Source: Arthrobotrys musiformis
Lineage: Eukaryota > Ascomycota > Orbiliomycetes > Orbiliales > Orbiliaceae
Assembly: GCA_036971715.1 (NCBI GenBank)
Contig: JAVHJL010000001.1
Location: 1,426,001-1,490,000, forward strand
DNA length: 64,000 nt
Direction of reading: 5' to 3'
In this document: positions 1 through 11,157 of the stretch, piece by piece
How the letters are laid out: every line of letters starts with the position of its first letter
How positions within the stretch are numbered: position 1 is the first letter of the stretch
Notes under the pieces: model-generated
Database searches by the model: none
Told to the model about the DNA's origin: nothing
Seen by the model: the letters and a program-made list of their open reading frames with translations, nothing else
Position numbers and translations under genes: made by a program

Positions 1-1
1 C

Positions 2-472
2 CAACATCATCACCGTAAGTATCCACTACCGCTTCCACTACCTTCAGACGAAAGGCTAACAGATCAGACCACCCTCCTCACCCTCATCTGCGCCGCAGCC
101 CTCTTCCTCAGCTACCGCCACGCAATCCGCCCCATCCTCTCCCGCTACAACATCCCCCTCCAATCCCTCCCCTCCATCCTCACAAACCGCTCCAGAGGCT
201 GGATGGACTCCTCCTACCAGCGTCTCGATCCAGATAACATCTCCTACGACTCCGACAACGAAGACATAGATGTCTCCCACGCCACTAGAGGGAGTAGACG
301 GTTGAGTAGAGACTTGGAAGAGGGATTCAGGGATAGCGATTCCGAGGATGAAGGCGAGAGGGATGAGAGGTTGGGTGGGAATGCTAGGAGGAACAATGGT
401 AATCTGAGAGAGTTACCGCCGACGCCTGTTGATGATGAACCGAGGGATCGGTTTCCGGCTACGAGGATATAA
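2..472 (+). CDS. C-terminal part of an unidentified single-pass membrane protein with an acidic cytosolic tail
   Basis: The reading frame is open from base 2 to the TAA at 470-472, so only about 156 C-terminal residues are present and the start lies upstream. It shows one hydrophobic helix (TLLTLICAAALFLSY, roughly 85-130), then a basic stretch, then a long hydrophilic tail rich in Asp, Glu, Ser and Arg. That layout suggests a type I membrane protein with a cytosolic tail. I do not recognise the family; a Golgi or endosomal protein is possible but is inference only. A GT-AG pair at 15-62 (48 nt, divisible by three) could be an in-frame intron, but the frame is open through it and the branch site would sit too close to the AG, so I left it coding. 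It is convergent with HUS1, 390 bp away. Confidence 0.6.
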   Translation, partial: QHHHRKYPLPLPLPSDERLTDQTTLLTLICAAALFLSYRHAIRPILSRYNIPLQSLPSILTNRSRGWMDSSYQRLDPDNISYDSDNEDIDVSHATRGSRRLSRDLEEGFRDSDSEDEGERDERLGGNARRNNGNLRELPPTPVDDEPRDRFPATRI

Positions 473-862
473 ATAGTATCCCATCACGACAACCCTTCAT
501 TTCCAACTTCGTCCACCCCTTTTTACATTATAACTTCGCCACGGGCGTCAGCGAAGGCATTGTAATACTCTTTTTCTCTCTCCTTTCCCTCTCAACATCT
601 TTTTGTTTCTGGAATGCTTTGGTTTTTTTGTTTGAAGAGGGCGTTTAAGCTGCTCTGGGAGTCTAACGCGGGAATGACGGGTATATACGAAAGCACGCTT
701 TGTTTTAAACGTTGCATGGAAAATGTATGATGAAAGACGGTGCAAGTCTCTTTTTTTTTTCCCCTTTAGGTGCTGTTAATGGGAGTACACATGGCATAAA
801 ATCTTCTGTCTATACCTTTTTGTAATTGGGTTTCATTGAATGGAATTGAATTCTATCGCTAC
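473..862. other. convergent intergenic region
   Basis: This is the 3' flank shared by the partial membrane protein gene and HUS1, holding both likely 3' UTRs. It contains T-rich stretches (for example around 570-640 and 750-770) and no open frame with family resemblance. The downstream end, around 810-862, is often read as coding because the HUS1 frame stays open through the last HUS1 intron. Confidence 0.6.
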
Positions 863-1930
863 CTAACCCACCATTGAACTGACGTAGTACTGTAGCGTCC
901 AAAACGTCAGCTTGTCCTTTTAGATATTGTGGCTTAGGACTTACATTGATCGTAGCTTGATTATCCCCCTCCTCGTCCAGGAAGACATAAACCACCAGCG
1001 AATGATTGTTACACAGCCCTGTCCCATCAATCAGCACTCGAAAAAGCATACAAAAGAGCTGGATAGAAAACTCACAAGCAATAACCCTCTTCCCGGCAGC
1101 ACTAACCCTAACAACCTTAGCCCAATCCCTACTATCAACCATAACCCTCGAAAACCCCTCCTTCTCCTGCGTACTCTGCTCTTCTTCTTCTTCTTCTTCA
1201 TTATCATCCCACTCCATACCCCCATCCTCCCCAACAACAGGATTCATAAGTCCCCGCCACTCACTCTCAACCTTCACAGCCTCAGCATCAAGTTTCATCC
1301 TCAACACCCCGTTATTATTCCCCTCCACCACTATCCTCCCGTTCGCACCGACCATCTTAACATACCGGTCCGTTATACCTTTCAGCTGTGATAACGCGGG
1401 TAGGAGTACCGCACAACCCGGTTTCGGAACAAGTGGTTTACACAAATGAGCAACGGACTGCGGACTCAACACTCTAACCGGAATATCCTGCACGATCTTT
1501 GCATGATTCATACTCGCCGCCGTTTCGGTGGTGATAATCAAGCTCAACCGTGGTATCCCCTCCTTCTTTGTCAGTTTTAGACAGGCAGAGGTGTATGTGA
1601 CAGCACTTTTTAGAGAACGGTGGAGGGTATCGAGCGGGACCTCGAGGTTTATGATGTTATCATGTGCTGAGGAGATCTTTGGAGAGGTAAAGATCGCGGG
1701 GGAGGAGATGGTGGCCCAGATTTGGGATTGGGTCGTGTCTGTGGCTGAGAGGACGCGGAGTTGGAGGTGGGTCGGGGAGAGCTGGAGCCAGCCGATTTTC
1801 CCGACGACGGAGAGGGTGCCGGCGACTTCTGTTCCCTTTGTCAGTACATATGCGTATTGAACATGGGGGTATGCATATGGGACTTACTGGAGAGGAGGGA
1901 GATGTTGTGGATATCCGAGCGGAACTTCAT
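863..1930 (-). CDS. HUS1: Checkpoint clamp subunit Hus1 (9-1-1 complex)
   Basis: Hus1 forms, with Rad9 and Rad1, the PCNA-like ring loaded at DNA damage to activate checkpoint kinases. Four exons fit: 1930-1888, 1828-1076, 1018-945 and 889-863, giving about 298 residues, close to the usual Hus1 length. The N-terminus MKFRSDI, the segment SLIITTE, then HAKIVQDIPVRVLSP and KPLVPKPGCAVLLP match the Hus1 fold signatures. The intron at 1075-1019 is 57 nt and in frame, so a naive ORF reads through it; removing it joins VIAW to LCNNHSLVVYVF, the expected strand. The final intron (944-890) yields the C-terminus YYVSSMVG, resembling the YxxP/S ending of Hus1 proteins. An acidic Glu-rich loop lies in the interdomain region. 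It is divergent from MMM1 (646 bp between starts). Confidence 0.9.
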
Positions 1931-2576
1931 CTTGACTCTCTATCTACCCGAATAGCAGCAGAAGCTCATGAAGTTCAAGATACAAGCATCGATGTCGATA
2001 TCAATATATCAAGTGGCGATATACGTGACGTCGTGGCTGATATCTGCAGATGAGTCGCGTCGAATCAAAGTTTGTTGTTTTTGTTACATTTTAACTCGGC
2101 CGTCTAACTTCATCCGTCTTAGTTCCTCCCTCTTCGTCAACCTCATCAACCATCAATCAATCAACCACCATTCCACCGCCAATTCACGGAACTCCAATGC
2201 CTCGACGGTAACCCGCTTTACGTAAGCGTCAAGATCGAAGAGAAGACGGAAGGAAGGAAGGGAAGAAGCCACGGAGACTTGGGCATTTCCGTCTCCGTCG
2301 TCCCAGCCTCATACCACTGCAGCTGTCCCTGCAGATACCACCAACATGGCGTCGTCGCAAAACCCGGCTGTCGATAATATGGCTTCTCAATTACAACAAC
2401 CTCAACCCCAACTGCTGGTGCCGAGGTCGTCTTCAAAGTCAGCTCTGCCCTACTCTTGAAGAAAAATACTAGGTTATTTCTCTTTTCTTTTTTCATTTCT
2501 TCTATCGTCGACTACATTTCTCCTGGAAGTTTTTAAGGGAAAAAAAGAGAGAGGATCATGAAATTAACTTGACAAA
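1931..2576. promoter_or_regulatory. HUS1/MMM1 divergent intergenic region
   Basis: The 646 bp between two divergent start codons holds both promoters and 5' UTRs. A short frame beginning with ATG at 2346 ends at a TGA before 2460 and is not joined convincingly to MMM1, so it may be a short upstream ORF. No canonical TATA box was obvious. Confidence 0.5.
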
Positions 2577-3694
2577 ATGGACAACTACAGCTGGTCCTTC
2601 CTGCAAGGCTTCCTCATCGGCCAGCTCAGCGTCATAATAATGATCTGTGCCTTCATAAAATACTTCATCTTCAGCGATCCCTCCACGGACTCCTCCTCTT
2701 CCTCCCGTTCGAAACGTAACCATAACAGCAGCAGTAGGAAACTGCATAAGAAGAAATCCACCAGCGTTCTCCGGAATCCACCGCCTTTGACCACCGCTAC
2801 CATCCTCTCTAAGACATATTATAATGTCCACTCCCACCAGCCCGAGTCGCTGGACTGGTTTAACGTCCTAATCGCCCAAGCGATCGCTCAGTTCCGGGAT
2901 GATGCAAGAACAGACGGTGCCATCCTCGACAGTCTAAACAAAGTCATCAACGGCCCCAACAAACCAGACTTTTTAGATACAATAAAAATCACCGAGATAA
3001 GTTTAGGCGAGGATTTCCCGATCTTTAGCAACTGCAGGATCACGCCGAGTTTGGAGGAACCTGGGAATTTACAGGCGAAGATGGATGTGGATCTCTCGGA
3101 TGTTATTACGTTGGGGGTGGAGACGAGGCTGCTGCTGAATTATCCGAAGCCGTTGGTGGCGGTGCTGCCTGTGGGGCTTTCGGTGTCGATTCTGCGCTTT
3201 TCGGGGACGGTATGTTTCGTTTACCCCATCTTCAATACAAATTGGCTAATGTGACTTTTGTGAAAAAGCTGTCGATATCATTCATCCCCTCGCAGGAAAA
3301 CACATCAAACTCGACAACCTTGACGTTCTCCCTTCTAGACGACTACCGCCTCGAGCTCTCAGTGCGATCGCTAGTGGGCTCGCGATCCCGTCTTCAGGAT
3401 GTGCCCAAGATCGCACAACTGATCGAATCGCGGATTCACGCGTGGATAGATGAGCGGGTGGTGGAACCGAAGTTCCAACAGATAGTGTTACCGAGTTTGT
3501 GGCCGAGGAAGCGGACGACGAGGGAGCATGCGCCTGATACCAGCACCGACAGCGACAGTATTGACAAGAATACCACCACGACCGGGGGTGAGGGGAGCAT
3601 GAGGAGCGGGGGGTCGCATAGGAGCAATTCGATGCGACAGCGACGGGCGCCGCTGATGACGGCGATGCATCATCATGACTACCCCACCCCATGA
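2577..3694 (+). CDS. MMM1: ERMES subunit Mmm1, ER membrane protein with SMP lipid-transfer domain
   Basis: Mmm1 is the ER-anchored member of the ER-mitochondria encounter structure and transfers phospholipids through its SMP domain together with Mdm12. Two exons, 2577-3209 and 3269-3694, give 352 residues, typical for the fungal family. The start at 2577 gives MDNYSWSFLQGFLIGQ; a transmembrane helix spans about residues 6-31, followed by a low-complexity Ser/Lys linker (about 37-65) and the SMP domain (about 85-330), with ESLDWFNVLIAQ and PSLWPRK as recognisable signatures. The intron (3210-3268, 59 nt) has a GTATGT donor and a GGCTAAT branch site. The tail is Ser/His-rich. It is convergent with APS kinase, only 105 bp apart. 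An additional upstream coding exon was considered and found unsupported. Confidence 0.95.
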
Positions 3695-3799
3695 TTTATT
3701 TTCTAGAAATAACTCCCCTCTTTGTACATATACTGGTAGTAGTAGTAATGCCATCTTCTATTATAAGATATAAGATAAGATATAAGATATATAAACCCA

Positions 3800-4485
3800 T
3801 CAAGCCACGGGCTTGGGAAACTTCAAAACCCCCTCGGCCACCAGGTAATCCACAATCTTCGCAACCCCGTCCTCCACAGTCCCCGTAGAGTTATCAATAT
3901 ACACCTCAGGCTTCTCAGGAACCTCATAAGGCGCACCGGCACTAACCCCCGTGAAATCCTTAATCACCCCCTCCCTAGCCTTTTTATACAACCCCTTCGG
4001 ATCCCTCTCCTCCGCCACAGAAAGCGGAACATCAACATGCACCTCCACGAACCTCAACCCAGCCTCATCGTGCAACTTCCTCGCCAGATCCCGATCAGCT
4101 TTATACGGACTGATAAAACTCGTAATCGCAACTGTTCCACTGTCGGCGAATAACTTTGCCACCTCGCCTATCCTCCTGATATTCTCGACCCGATCCTGCG
4201 GCGAGAATCCAAGGTCTTTGTTAAGTCCGAAGCGGATGTTATCACCGTCGAGGCGGTAGGCGACGTAGGCGTTGTGCAGGAGGTGTTGTTCCAGCGCTAT
4301 CGCTATCGTCGACTTGCCGGATGCGGAGAGACCAGTAAGCCAGATTGTAAGGCCTGGTTGGTGGAGGAACGAGGTGCGTTCGGTGTGGGAGAGGCCTGGG
4401 TGCCAGGTTATATTCCTGTTTCCGTGGTGTTAGTATTCCACAAATATCTGTGCGGGGATACGGAGGGGGACACCTACGTTGCCAT
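3800..4485 (-). CDS. MET14: Adenylylsulfate (APS) kinase
   Basis: The enzyme phosphorylates APS to PAPS, the second ATP-consuming step of sulfate assimilation, and is cytosolic. Coding exons 4485-4478 (only 8 nt) and 4415-3800 give 207 residues, the normal length. The first exon supplies MAT minus its last base; the intron has a GTAGGT donor and an ACTAAC branch. The protein begins MATNITWHPGL, as APS kinases do. Residues 31-39, GLSASGKST, are the P-loop; DGDNIR, FSPQDR and the following IGEVAKLF segment are the substrate-binding core; then FISPYKADRD and DPKGLYKKAR. All key motifs are intact. It sits tail to tail with MMM1. The symbol follows the yeast name; fungal equivalents are also called sD or met-14. 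Confidence 0.97.
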
Positions 4486-5185
4486 GATGTGTGTGTTTTC
4501 TATCAACGGGGGGGTATCTCAGTTACTGTTTATAGTATATGGGCATCTAATTGACCGAAAGGCCTTTTCTATGGTTTATATAAATGTGTAAATTGTATGG
4601 AAGCAATTGTATGGGCGGAATGCGAGGAGGCTATTGGACGAAAGGACGCTAGCGGATGTCGCCATCGATGGGCTGCATATAATTCCGACGTCGGCAAACA
4701 CTCTTACATAATTACATATACGACTACCCCAGGTGGGTTAGTAGCCTCGAGACCAGGCGCTCCTGAAGCAGAGGTAGGCTAGCTGGGCGGGCCGGGGACG
4801 AGGCAAAGTATACGCCAACGATATCATGACGAAGAGAATAGAATAGAATAGGATAGAATCAAGATGCCGGCCAATGCTGAATACAATACAATACGACAGA
4901 GCAGAACAGAACAGAACAGAACAGAACCCCCACCGCACCCCGTACCATATCCAGACCATATACACCCCATGCCCCATGCCTTAGAAGTATACCCCATGCA
5001 TGCACCCGCATACCGGTATACACACCCCACCACCACCGACTATCCCCGGGAAAACCCCCCCGCAGAACAGAAATACTGGGCGATAAACGTGACAGCGACG
5101 AACGAACGATCGGTGGTTGAATTCAACTAGTGATCAAGAAAAACCAGGGAACGTATAAGCTTCCACTCCCGTAGTCTCATTCCCT
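4486..5185. other. intergenic region with AGAAT/AGAAC short tandem repeats
   Basis: No gene is recognised between APS kinase (upstream promoter side) and the 3' end of VPS68. The stretch at about 4833-4858 is an AGAAT-type and 4903-4927 an AGAAC-type pentanucleotide repeat; 4930-5040 is rich in CCCCAT/ACC. The open frames here are low-complexity shadows of these repeats. Confidence 0.6.
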
Positions 5186-5987
5186 TTACAGGGCTAAGCT
5201 GTAGTTATACTCGTCCTCGAAGTTCTGGGACACCCATAACACCACCGTGCTGCACCCATTTATTAGTATATTCCATATTCCATATTCCATATTCTGTATC
5301 CCATATGATTTTGTGGGAGAGGAAGGGAGGGGGTACCTCAGCATGATCAGGGAATTCGCAACCACGTTTGCGATTCCAAAGTAGAGTGTCGGGAAGGGAT
5401 ACTCCGGCACCACATATTTGAGCACCAGGACGCACTATAATACCAAATATTAGCAGCTTGTCTCCCACTCTCCTTCCCATTCAAAGTAATCTCGGCGGAC
5501 ATACCACAGACCCGGCCAGCCCGCCGGCCATCAGTGCAAACCCCAGGAACAGAACCAGCCGTGCCTTCCACGCATCGTTACTCCCGGAGAACGAGAACGA
5601 TTCCGCCGACAACCGGGCCTTTTCGATCGAGTTTATCCTACCCCCCACCCACTTTTATCAGTTCCCACCTTCTACTAAGATATTGTGATGTGAGAGGGAG
5701 CATACACAATCATCCCCAAAACGCTACAGATCGATGGAATCCAGTCCACGAACTGCACATGCACGGTGCCCGGATTGGCGTACTTGCTGAAGATGGCGGC
5801 GTCGAGGAAGAACCAAAGCCCCAGAGCGAACTATTCCACCATAATTAATATCCGTACGTAAATAATAATAGTAGTAACCGGAGCAGAGGGACCGTACCAG
5901 TCCACCGGAAGAGTAGACGCCGAACACTCGCAGGTTCTGAGCAGACGGCAGCGGCGGCAGCGGGAAACGGAACAGCCGCGACTCCAT
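5186..5987 (-). CDS. VPS68: Vps68-like UPF0220/TMEM50 family membrane protein
   Basis: Vps68 works with Vps55 in late-endosome to vacuole traffic. Five exons, 5987-5898, 5830-5706, 5637-5505, 5434-5337 and 5249-5186, give 169 residues, the family length. The protein begins MESRLFRFPLPPLP, contains YSSGGLFALGLWFFLDAAIF, the family signature VQFVDWIPSICSVLGM, INSIEKARLSAESFSFSG, and ends with a fourth helix segment STVVLWVSQN and an EYNYSLAL tail. Four transmembrane segments are visible. All introns have canonical ends, the last with an ATACTAAT branch site. The last intron carries ATTCCAT repeats (5270-5293). It is divergent from the snRNP 27 kDa gene. Confidence 0.93.
5270..5293. repeat. ATTCCAT heptanucleotide tandem repeat in the last VPS68 intron
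   Basis: About three and a half copies of a 7-bp ATTCCAT unit lie inside the fourth intron of VPS68, upstream of its branch site as read on the minus strand. Confidence 0.7.
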
Positions 5988-6466
5988 TTTGATGACGAGG
6001 CTTTTCGATAGCACTATATCTCGATACTGCGGACTCCCGTCAGCTGTGATGCCGGCCTTATACAGCGCTTCAGTAGGTATTATACGTGAGGTCCTTACGG
6101 ATTTTGCGGGTTGAGTTCGTGGTTTGGTGGTTTGTGGAGTGTCGTTCGGAAGATGACAAGATGGACGAGTTCGATGTGACGATGAGGAGGAATGGCTGGG
6201 GCTTTTGGTGGCGGGCGCATGAACCCACACAGCCGCATTTCGGTTTCATCTCATCTTCACTTCCCACCAACATCATCGTCACCATTCTATAAACCTCACC
6301 ATCACCACCATATTGTAATTATAACTATACCCCGCCGGCCTCGACGATATATATATATACATACGTACGTCTACACCCGATCCAAAGACTTTAAACCCGA
6401 CCGAACCATCGAATCCGCGACCGTCAATAACCGCGACCACGCGACTCACAATCACATACAAACCCC
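5988..6466. promoter_or_regulatory. VPS68/SNRNP27 divergent intergenic region
   Basis: These 479 bp hold the promoters and 5' UTRs of two divergent genes. The centre (about 6190-6330) is rich in CCACCA/ATCATC and there is a TATATATA run at 6347-6358, 110 bp upstream of the snRNP gene start, which might serve as a TATA element. Confidence 0.45.
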
Positions 6467-7292
6467 ATGGACCGACGAAAACGAGATAGCAGAAGAGGAG
6501 GAGGAGGAGGCTCAGGAGCAGGAGGGAACACCCGCGACTACTACGACAGAAGAGACCGGGATCACAGACAAGATTCTCCCCACTACCGTCGTCGCAGCCG
6601 TTCTCCCGTCGCAGACAAACGAGACCGCGAAGACCGAACACGCCGACGGTCGAGGAGTCCTGATGGTAATTTTTCAACCTTTTCACTACTTATAATATGG
6701 ATGGAGTATTGACTGGGGATTTAGACTACCGTAAGAATCGTTCGCATAGATATACAGACGATAAACGCCGCTACCGCTCCCGCTCGCCTCAGCCCAAAGA
6801 CCGAGATCGCGAGAGAGAAGGGGGAGACAAAGACAGAGGTGAAAGAGGTGAAAGAGGTGAAAGAGGAGACAGAGGTGAAAGAGGTGACAGAGGTGACAGA
6901 GGCGAAAGGGAAAGGGAAAGGGACCGCTCCCGCTCCCCCCGCTACCGCAAACGCCACTCCTCCCGCTCCCAATCCCCCCGCTCCAAACGCCACCGCTCCC
7001 CCCGTAACCATAAAAGACGCGAAGAAGACCCAGAAATCGACGCGGCCTCCAACGACGACGGCGAGGACGCCATGATGGCCATGATGGGCTTCGGGGGGTT
7101 CGGCACCACCAAGGGCAAGAAAGTAGACGGCAACAATGCCGGTGCGGTTAAGATCGAGAGGAAGGCGGAGTATAGGCAGTACATGTTCGTTCCCCCCTTT
7201 CTTTCCTTCGTATTATATGTGGATACGGGCTAACTGGTGGTTTTAGGAACCGTGCTGGAGGGTTTAATAGAGCGTTATCGCCCATTCCGTGA
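6467..7292 (+). CDS. SNRNP27: U4/U6.U5 tri-snRNP-associated 27 kDa protein (SNRNP27/RY1 family)
   Basis: This is a tri-snRNP spliceosome component with an RS-rich N-terminal part and a highly conserved C-terminal tail. Exons 6467-6665, 6725-7184 and 7247-7292 give 234 residues. Residues 1 to about 165 are Arg/Ser/Asp/Glu/Gly-rich with several SRSP motifs; the conserved C-terminal domain reads MMGFGGFGTTKGKKVDGN, then KAEYRQYMNRAGGFNRALSPIP, matching the family tail closely. The second intron uses an unusual GTTCGT donor; splicing is needed to join YRQYM to NRAGGFNR. A 9-bp repeat encodes a Gly-Glu-Arg array (6833-6915). It is divergent from VPS68 and followed in tandem by glucosidase I. Confidence 0.93.
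6833..6915 (+). repeat. 9-bp tandem repeat encoding a Gly-Glu/Asp-Arg array
   Basis: About nine copies of a GAAAGAGGT or GACAGAGGT unit inside the snRNP 27 kDa gene encode GER/GDR tripeptides, giving a collagen-like periodicity within the RS-type region. The unit is degenerate at its third base, as expected for an expanded coding microsatellite. Confidence 0.8.
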
Positions 7293-7938
7293 TTTACGCG
7301 GAATTATCTGCATAGACATGCATTCATAATCAAAAGGACAGCCTTGAAGATAGAAGTTCTATCAGCCCCTGGACTCGAGGCTGGTATGGAATGGTTTATA
7401 TCCGATACCAGCAGGCCAGGTTTCAATATACTGACAGTCCGTCCTCATGACAGTCAGTACATGTGTATTATATCATATCAAAGGGAAGGAGGGGTCGTAC
7501 GTCTTAAATACATCAAGTTTCTTAGCGGGACAAAAGTTAGTAATACCACTTACCATAGCCACCATACCCCCCAATACATACACCTATAAATACCCACATA
7601 CTCGGGTACACATCTCGTATCATATCATAAACGTAGTCTCGAGGCCTCGATATAATTATTATAACGTCCTGTTGTCAAAAGTGCGTTGCGCCTCGAACTG
7701 GGCGGACAAGGATGAGCTCCAAGCTAAGCTTCAACTCGTCTACCTGGCCAAATGCATATAAAACCACCCAGATTGCATAGTAAACCAGGTCGCGAGAATT
7801 GCATGACCGCAGCCTCAAGCGCAATTGACACTAACCCCGCAGGAAACTGGCAGGTCCAAACCTCAATCACCCCAATCAAATAATAATAAAAAATAAAATA
7901 AAATAAAAAAAGAGGGGGGGAGTGAGAGATAGAGAAAG
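7293..7938. other. intergenic region upstream of glucosidase I
   Basis: The 646 bp between tandem genes holds the 3' flank of the snRNP gene and the promoter of glucosidase I. An A-rich AATAAAATAAAA tract (7877-7912) lies just before the start codon. Nothing else is recognised. Confidence 0.55.
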
Positions 7939-10900
7939 ATGCATATCTCAAGCATCCTTCTGACGTCCCTGATATGGACCTCAACGGCGAGTAACATCCC
8001 CGACCAAACCCTCCTCGCCGCCGAAATCCAACGCGCATCGAATCAATCCCTCCTATGGGGTCCCTACAATCCAAGTCTATACTTCGGCATGCGCCCGCGG
8101 GTGCCGAAGTCCCTCAGCGTCGGTTTGATCTGGGGTAATCTCGACACCTACGCTCAAGCGCAGAAGTGTACGTCCCCCCTTTTTCCTTAAATAACAAATT
8201 GTGTGTATATATTAATAATGGTGCAGCTATAAGGCATACGTGCGAACAAAGCGATGATATGAAAGGTTACGGATGGGTGGAATATGATGTCCGAACCGGT
8301 GGGAAGCAGGTTATTCACGATCAGGCGAATTTTGTGGATATAGAAATCGAGCTGGTTAAAGTCCCCGGTGGGAGGAATGGTACTTTCTCTTCATATCCCA
8401 AGTTTATCTATATTGCGGTTGCTAACTTTTATAGGCGGCAGCTGGGGCGCTAGGGTTAGGGGCAAGCCGAGGGATGATGGTATGTCTATCCGTCTATATT
8501 TCTAAAATATTGGGACAACAGTGGTTGAGAATGAATAGCACCCGGTCCTGTTAAATCCACCGTCTTCTTCTGGGCTATGAATGAAGATGAAGATGGGGAG
8601 CTATTATTGCAGAACGAGCCGGATCCGAAGGTATTTCCCCCGTTCCACGATTATATATAAAGAATAGAAGGTTAATATATTATAAAAAAGGGCCTCAAAG
8701 GACCCGTACACTTCAAAGGAAACGTCGAAGGTCTGGACGAATTCCACATCGAAGTCACAGAAGGCCAAGGTGATCCCATCCCGCACGCCCAGTTGGACAG
8801 TCGACTGGGTGAAATCGAGACGGAACATGATATTTCGCGCAGCTTGTACCGGGCGGGGAATTACCCCGCTGAACATATCTGGCGGACTAAAAGTATTTTC
8901 CTCATTTTCTAAAAGATATGGGTGAGGGATGCGGGCTAATGCTGTGGTTAGATATCATCTTTGCCGAATTGAAGGGACGGTTCGACGGGTTGATGGAGAA
9001 GTTTGGAAGGGAGAATTTGCCGCCGCCGTGGCAGGCGCTGACTTTTGCGCCGAGTTATGTGGAGGAAGGGAAGGAGGCGAATGTTCACCTTGTGCAGAGG
9101 GTTTACGAGGGACCGTTCGAGGTAATTTATTTCAATATATGATCGATCAATTGGTGGCACGGGACTGATATTTTGTAGTTCGATATCTTGTTCTCCTCGG
9201 ACTCTGCTGCCAAACCGATGACATGTAGGACCCCCCCTTCTTCTCTCTCAATAAGTATATATACTGACGAAGAGCAGCGGACGTCTTGACCGAAAAAATC
9301 AAAGAGAACACCGAATCATTCAATACCCGCTTCGCCAAAACCTTCAAACGATACCCGCCTTTCGACACCCCCAAATACTCCGCCTTCGCCAAAGATCTCT
9401 TCTCCAACCTCCTCGGCGGCATCGGATTCTTCCACGGCACCTCGATTGTGGATCGTTCCGAGTACCCCGAGGACGAAGAAGGATTCTGGGAACCAGCGAA
9501 GCTCAACCGTGAGAAGGGATTGGGACAGTTGGAGGGACCGACGAGTTTGTTCACCTCTGTGCCCAGCCGACAGTTTTTCCCCCGTGGGTTCTTGTGGGAT
9601 GAGGGCTTCCATCTGTTACCAGTTATTGAATGGGATGTTGATGTTGCGTATGCATAACCCCCCTTCGTTATAACTTGATATATGGTGGGATAGTCTAACG
9701 ACGTGAGAGTAGCATGGAAATCGTCCGCAGCTGGTTCAACCTCATCGACGCAGACGGCTGGATAGCCCGCGAACAAATCCTCGGCGAAGAAGCCCGCTCC
9801 AAAGTCCCCAAAGAATTCCAAACCCAATACCCCCACTACGCCAACCCCCCAACCCTCCTCCTCGTCCTCACCAGGTTCATCGAAAAATGGTCATCCACAA
9901 CAGATTTCCCAGACCTAACCGGCGAACTCTCGCAGATAATGGAGAAGTTCTCCGAATTTGGCGGTGGCGGTAGCGGTGGCATTTCCCACGCTATATTGGC
10001 TTCCGCGGGGAGTTATTTGAAGAATATATACCCACTTTTACGCCGACAGTACTACTGGTTCCGAGAAACCCAGTCGGGGGATATAAGAGGGTACGACAGA
10101 ACCGCCTTCTCCATGAAAGAAGGCTACCGCTGGCGCGGCCGAGCACCGGGTTACTGCCTCACAAGCGGAATAGACGACTACCCCCGCGCCGAACCCCCGC
10201 ACCCTTCAGAACTCCACGTTGATTTAATAAGCTGGATGGGCTTCTCTGCCCGTTTGATGAAAACCATCGCCACCGCGATCTCTGAAACCGACGACGCGGA
10301 AGACTACGGAAAACACGAGGAGGCCATACTCCGCAACATCGATGACCTCCATTGGAACAAAGACGCAGGTTGCTACTGCGACGCCACCGTCGATTCCTTC
10401 GAGGAAAATGTCCACGTGTGTCATGTTGGATACGTATCCATCTTCCCGTTTTTGCTGGGGTTGGTGAGGGACGACGACAAGCTTAAGAGTATTTTGGAGA
10501 TTATCGGGGACGAAGAGCAGTTGTGGAGTCCGTTCGGGTTGAGGAGTTTGAGCCGGAAGGATGAGTTTTATAGTAAAGGAGAGAATTACTGGAGGGGCTC
10601 TGTGTGGGTTAATATGAACTATTTGGCGATTTTGCGACTGAAGGTAGTCCCCCCCTCCCAATTTCTACCACCACACATTCTGAAGAGGTAACTGATGATT
10701 ATGATTAGGAATACGGCTCGGTCAAAGGGCCCAACCAAAAGAAGGCGGCGAAGCTCTACGCCGAGCTGCGGAAGAATGTGGTTAATAACGTGTACAGAGT
10801 CTGGGAGGAGACGGGATTCGCATGGGAGCAGTACGAGCAGGAGAAAGGGAACGGGAAGGGAGTGCAGCATTTCCTCGGCTGGACTTCTTTGGTAGTCAAT

Positions 10901-10960
10901 ATCATGGCTTTGCCGGAGACGGTGGAGATCGTACCCGTGCCCGGGCATGATGAGTTGTAA
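7939..10960 (+). CDS. CWH41: Mannosyl-oligosaccharide glucosidase (glucosidase I, GH63)
   Basis: The enzyme removes the outermost alpha-1,2-glucose from Glc3Man9GlcNAc2 in the ER, the first N-glycan trimming step. Ten exons fit: 7939-8167, 8227-8379, 8435-8479, 8539-8630, 8691-8892, 8952-9121, 9179-9224, 9278-9647, 9713-10643 and 10709-10960, giving 829 residues, normal for GH63. An N-terminal hydrophobic segment (about residues 2-18) is a signal or anchor. Signatures are LLWGPYNPSLYFGMRPR, SIRHTCEQ, GYGWVEYD, FFHGTSIVDR, PRGFLWDEGFH (about residue 416), RGRAPGYCLTSGIDDYPR (about 577-593, expected to carry one catalytic acid) and ENYWRGSVWVNMNYL (about 724-738). All introns are GT-AG and 53-65 nt. 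It is convergent with the MMTAG2-like gene, 140 bp apart. Confidence 0.96.
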
Positions 10961-11100
10961 TTGTTTTAGCAGATGTAAAGTATGATATAGCGAGCATTAG
11001 GTATCATTTGAAACGGGATGGGGGTAATGTACAATTTATTTGAGGTAAAGGAAAACGCCTGGACGCCGGTGGAAATGCTAAAGTTATACGGGGGTATCAG

Positions 11101-11121
11101 TCAGCGACGGCGGTGGTGGTC

Positions 11122-11157
<36 letters not shown>

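Noticed and set aside
15..62. Possible 48-nt intron in the first partial gene
   Set aside because: Frame stays open through it and the candidate branch CTAAC lies directly against the AG; not needed to explain the protein.
2346..2459. Possible extra 5' exon of MMM1 (frame starting MASSQNP)
   Set aside because: Ends in a stop, with no good donor joining it in phase to the MMM1 start at 2577, which already matches the family N-terminus.
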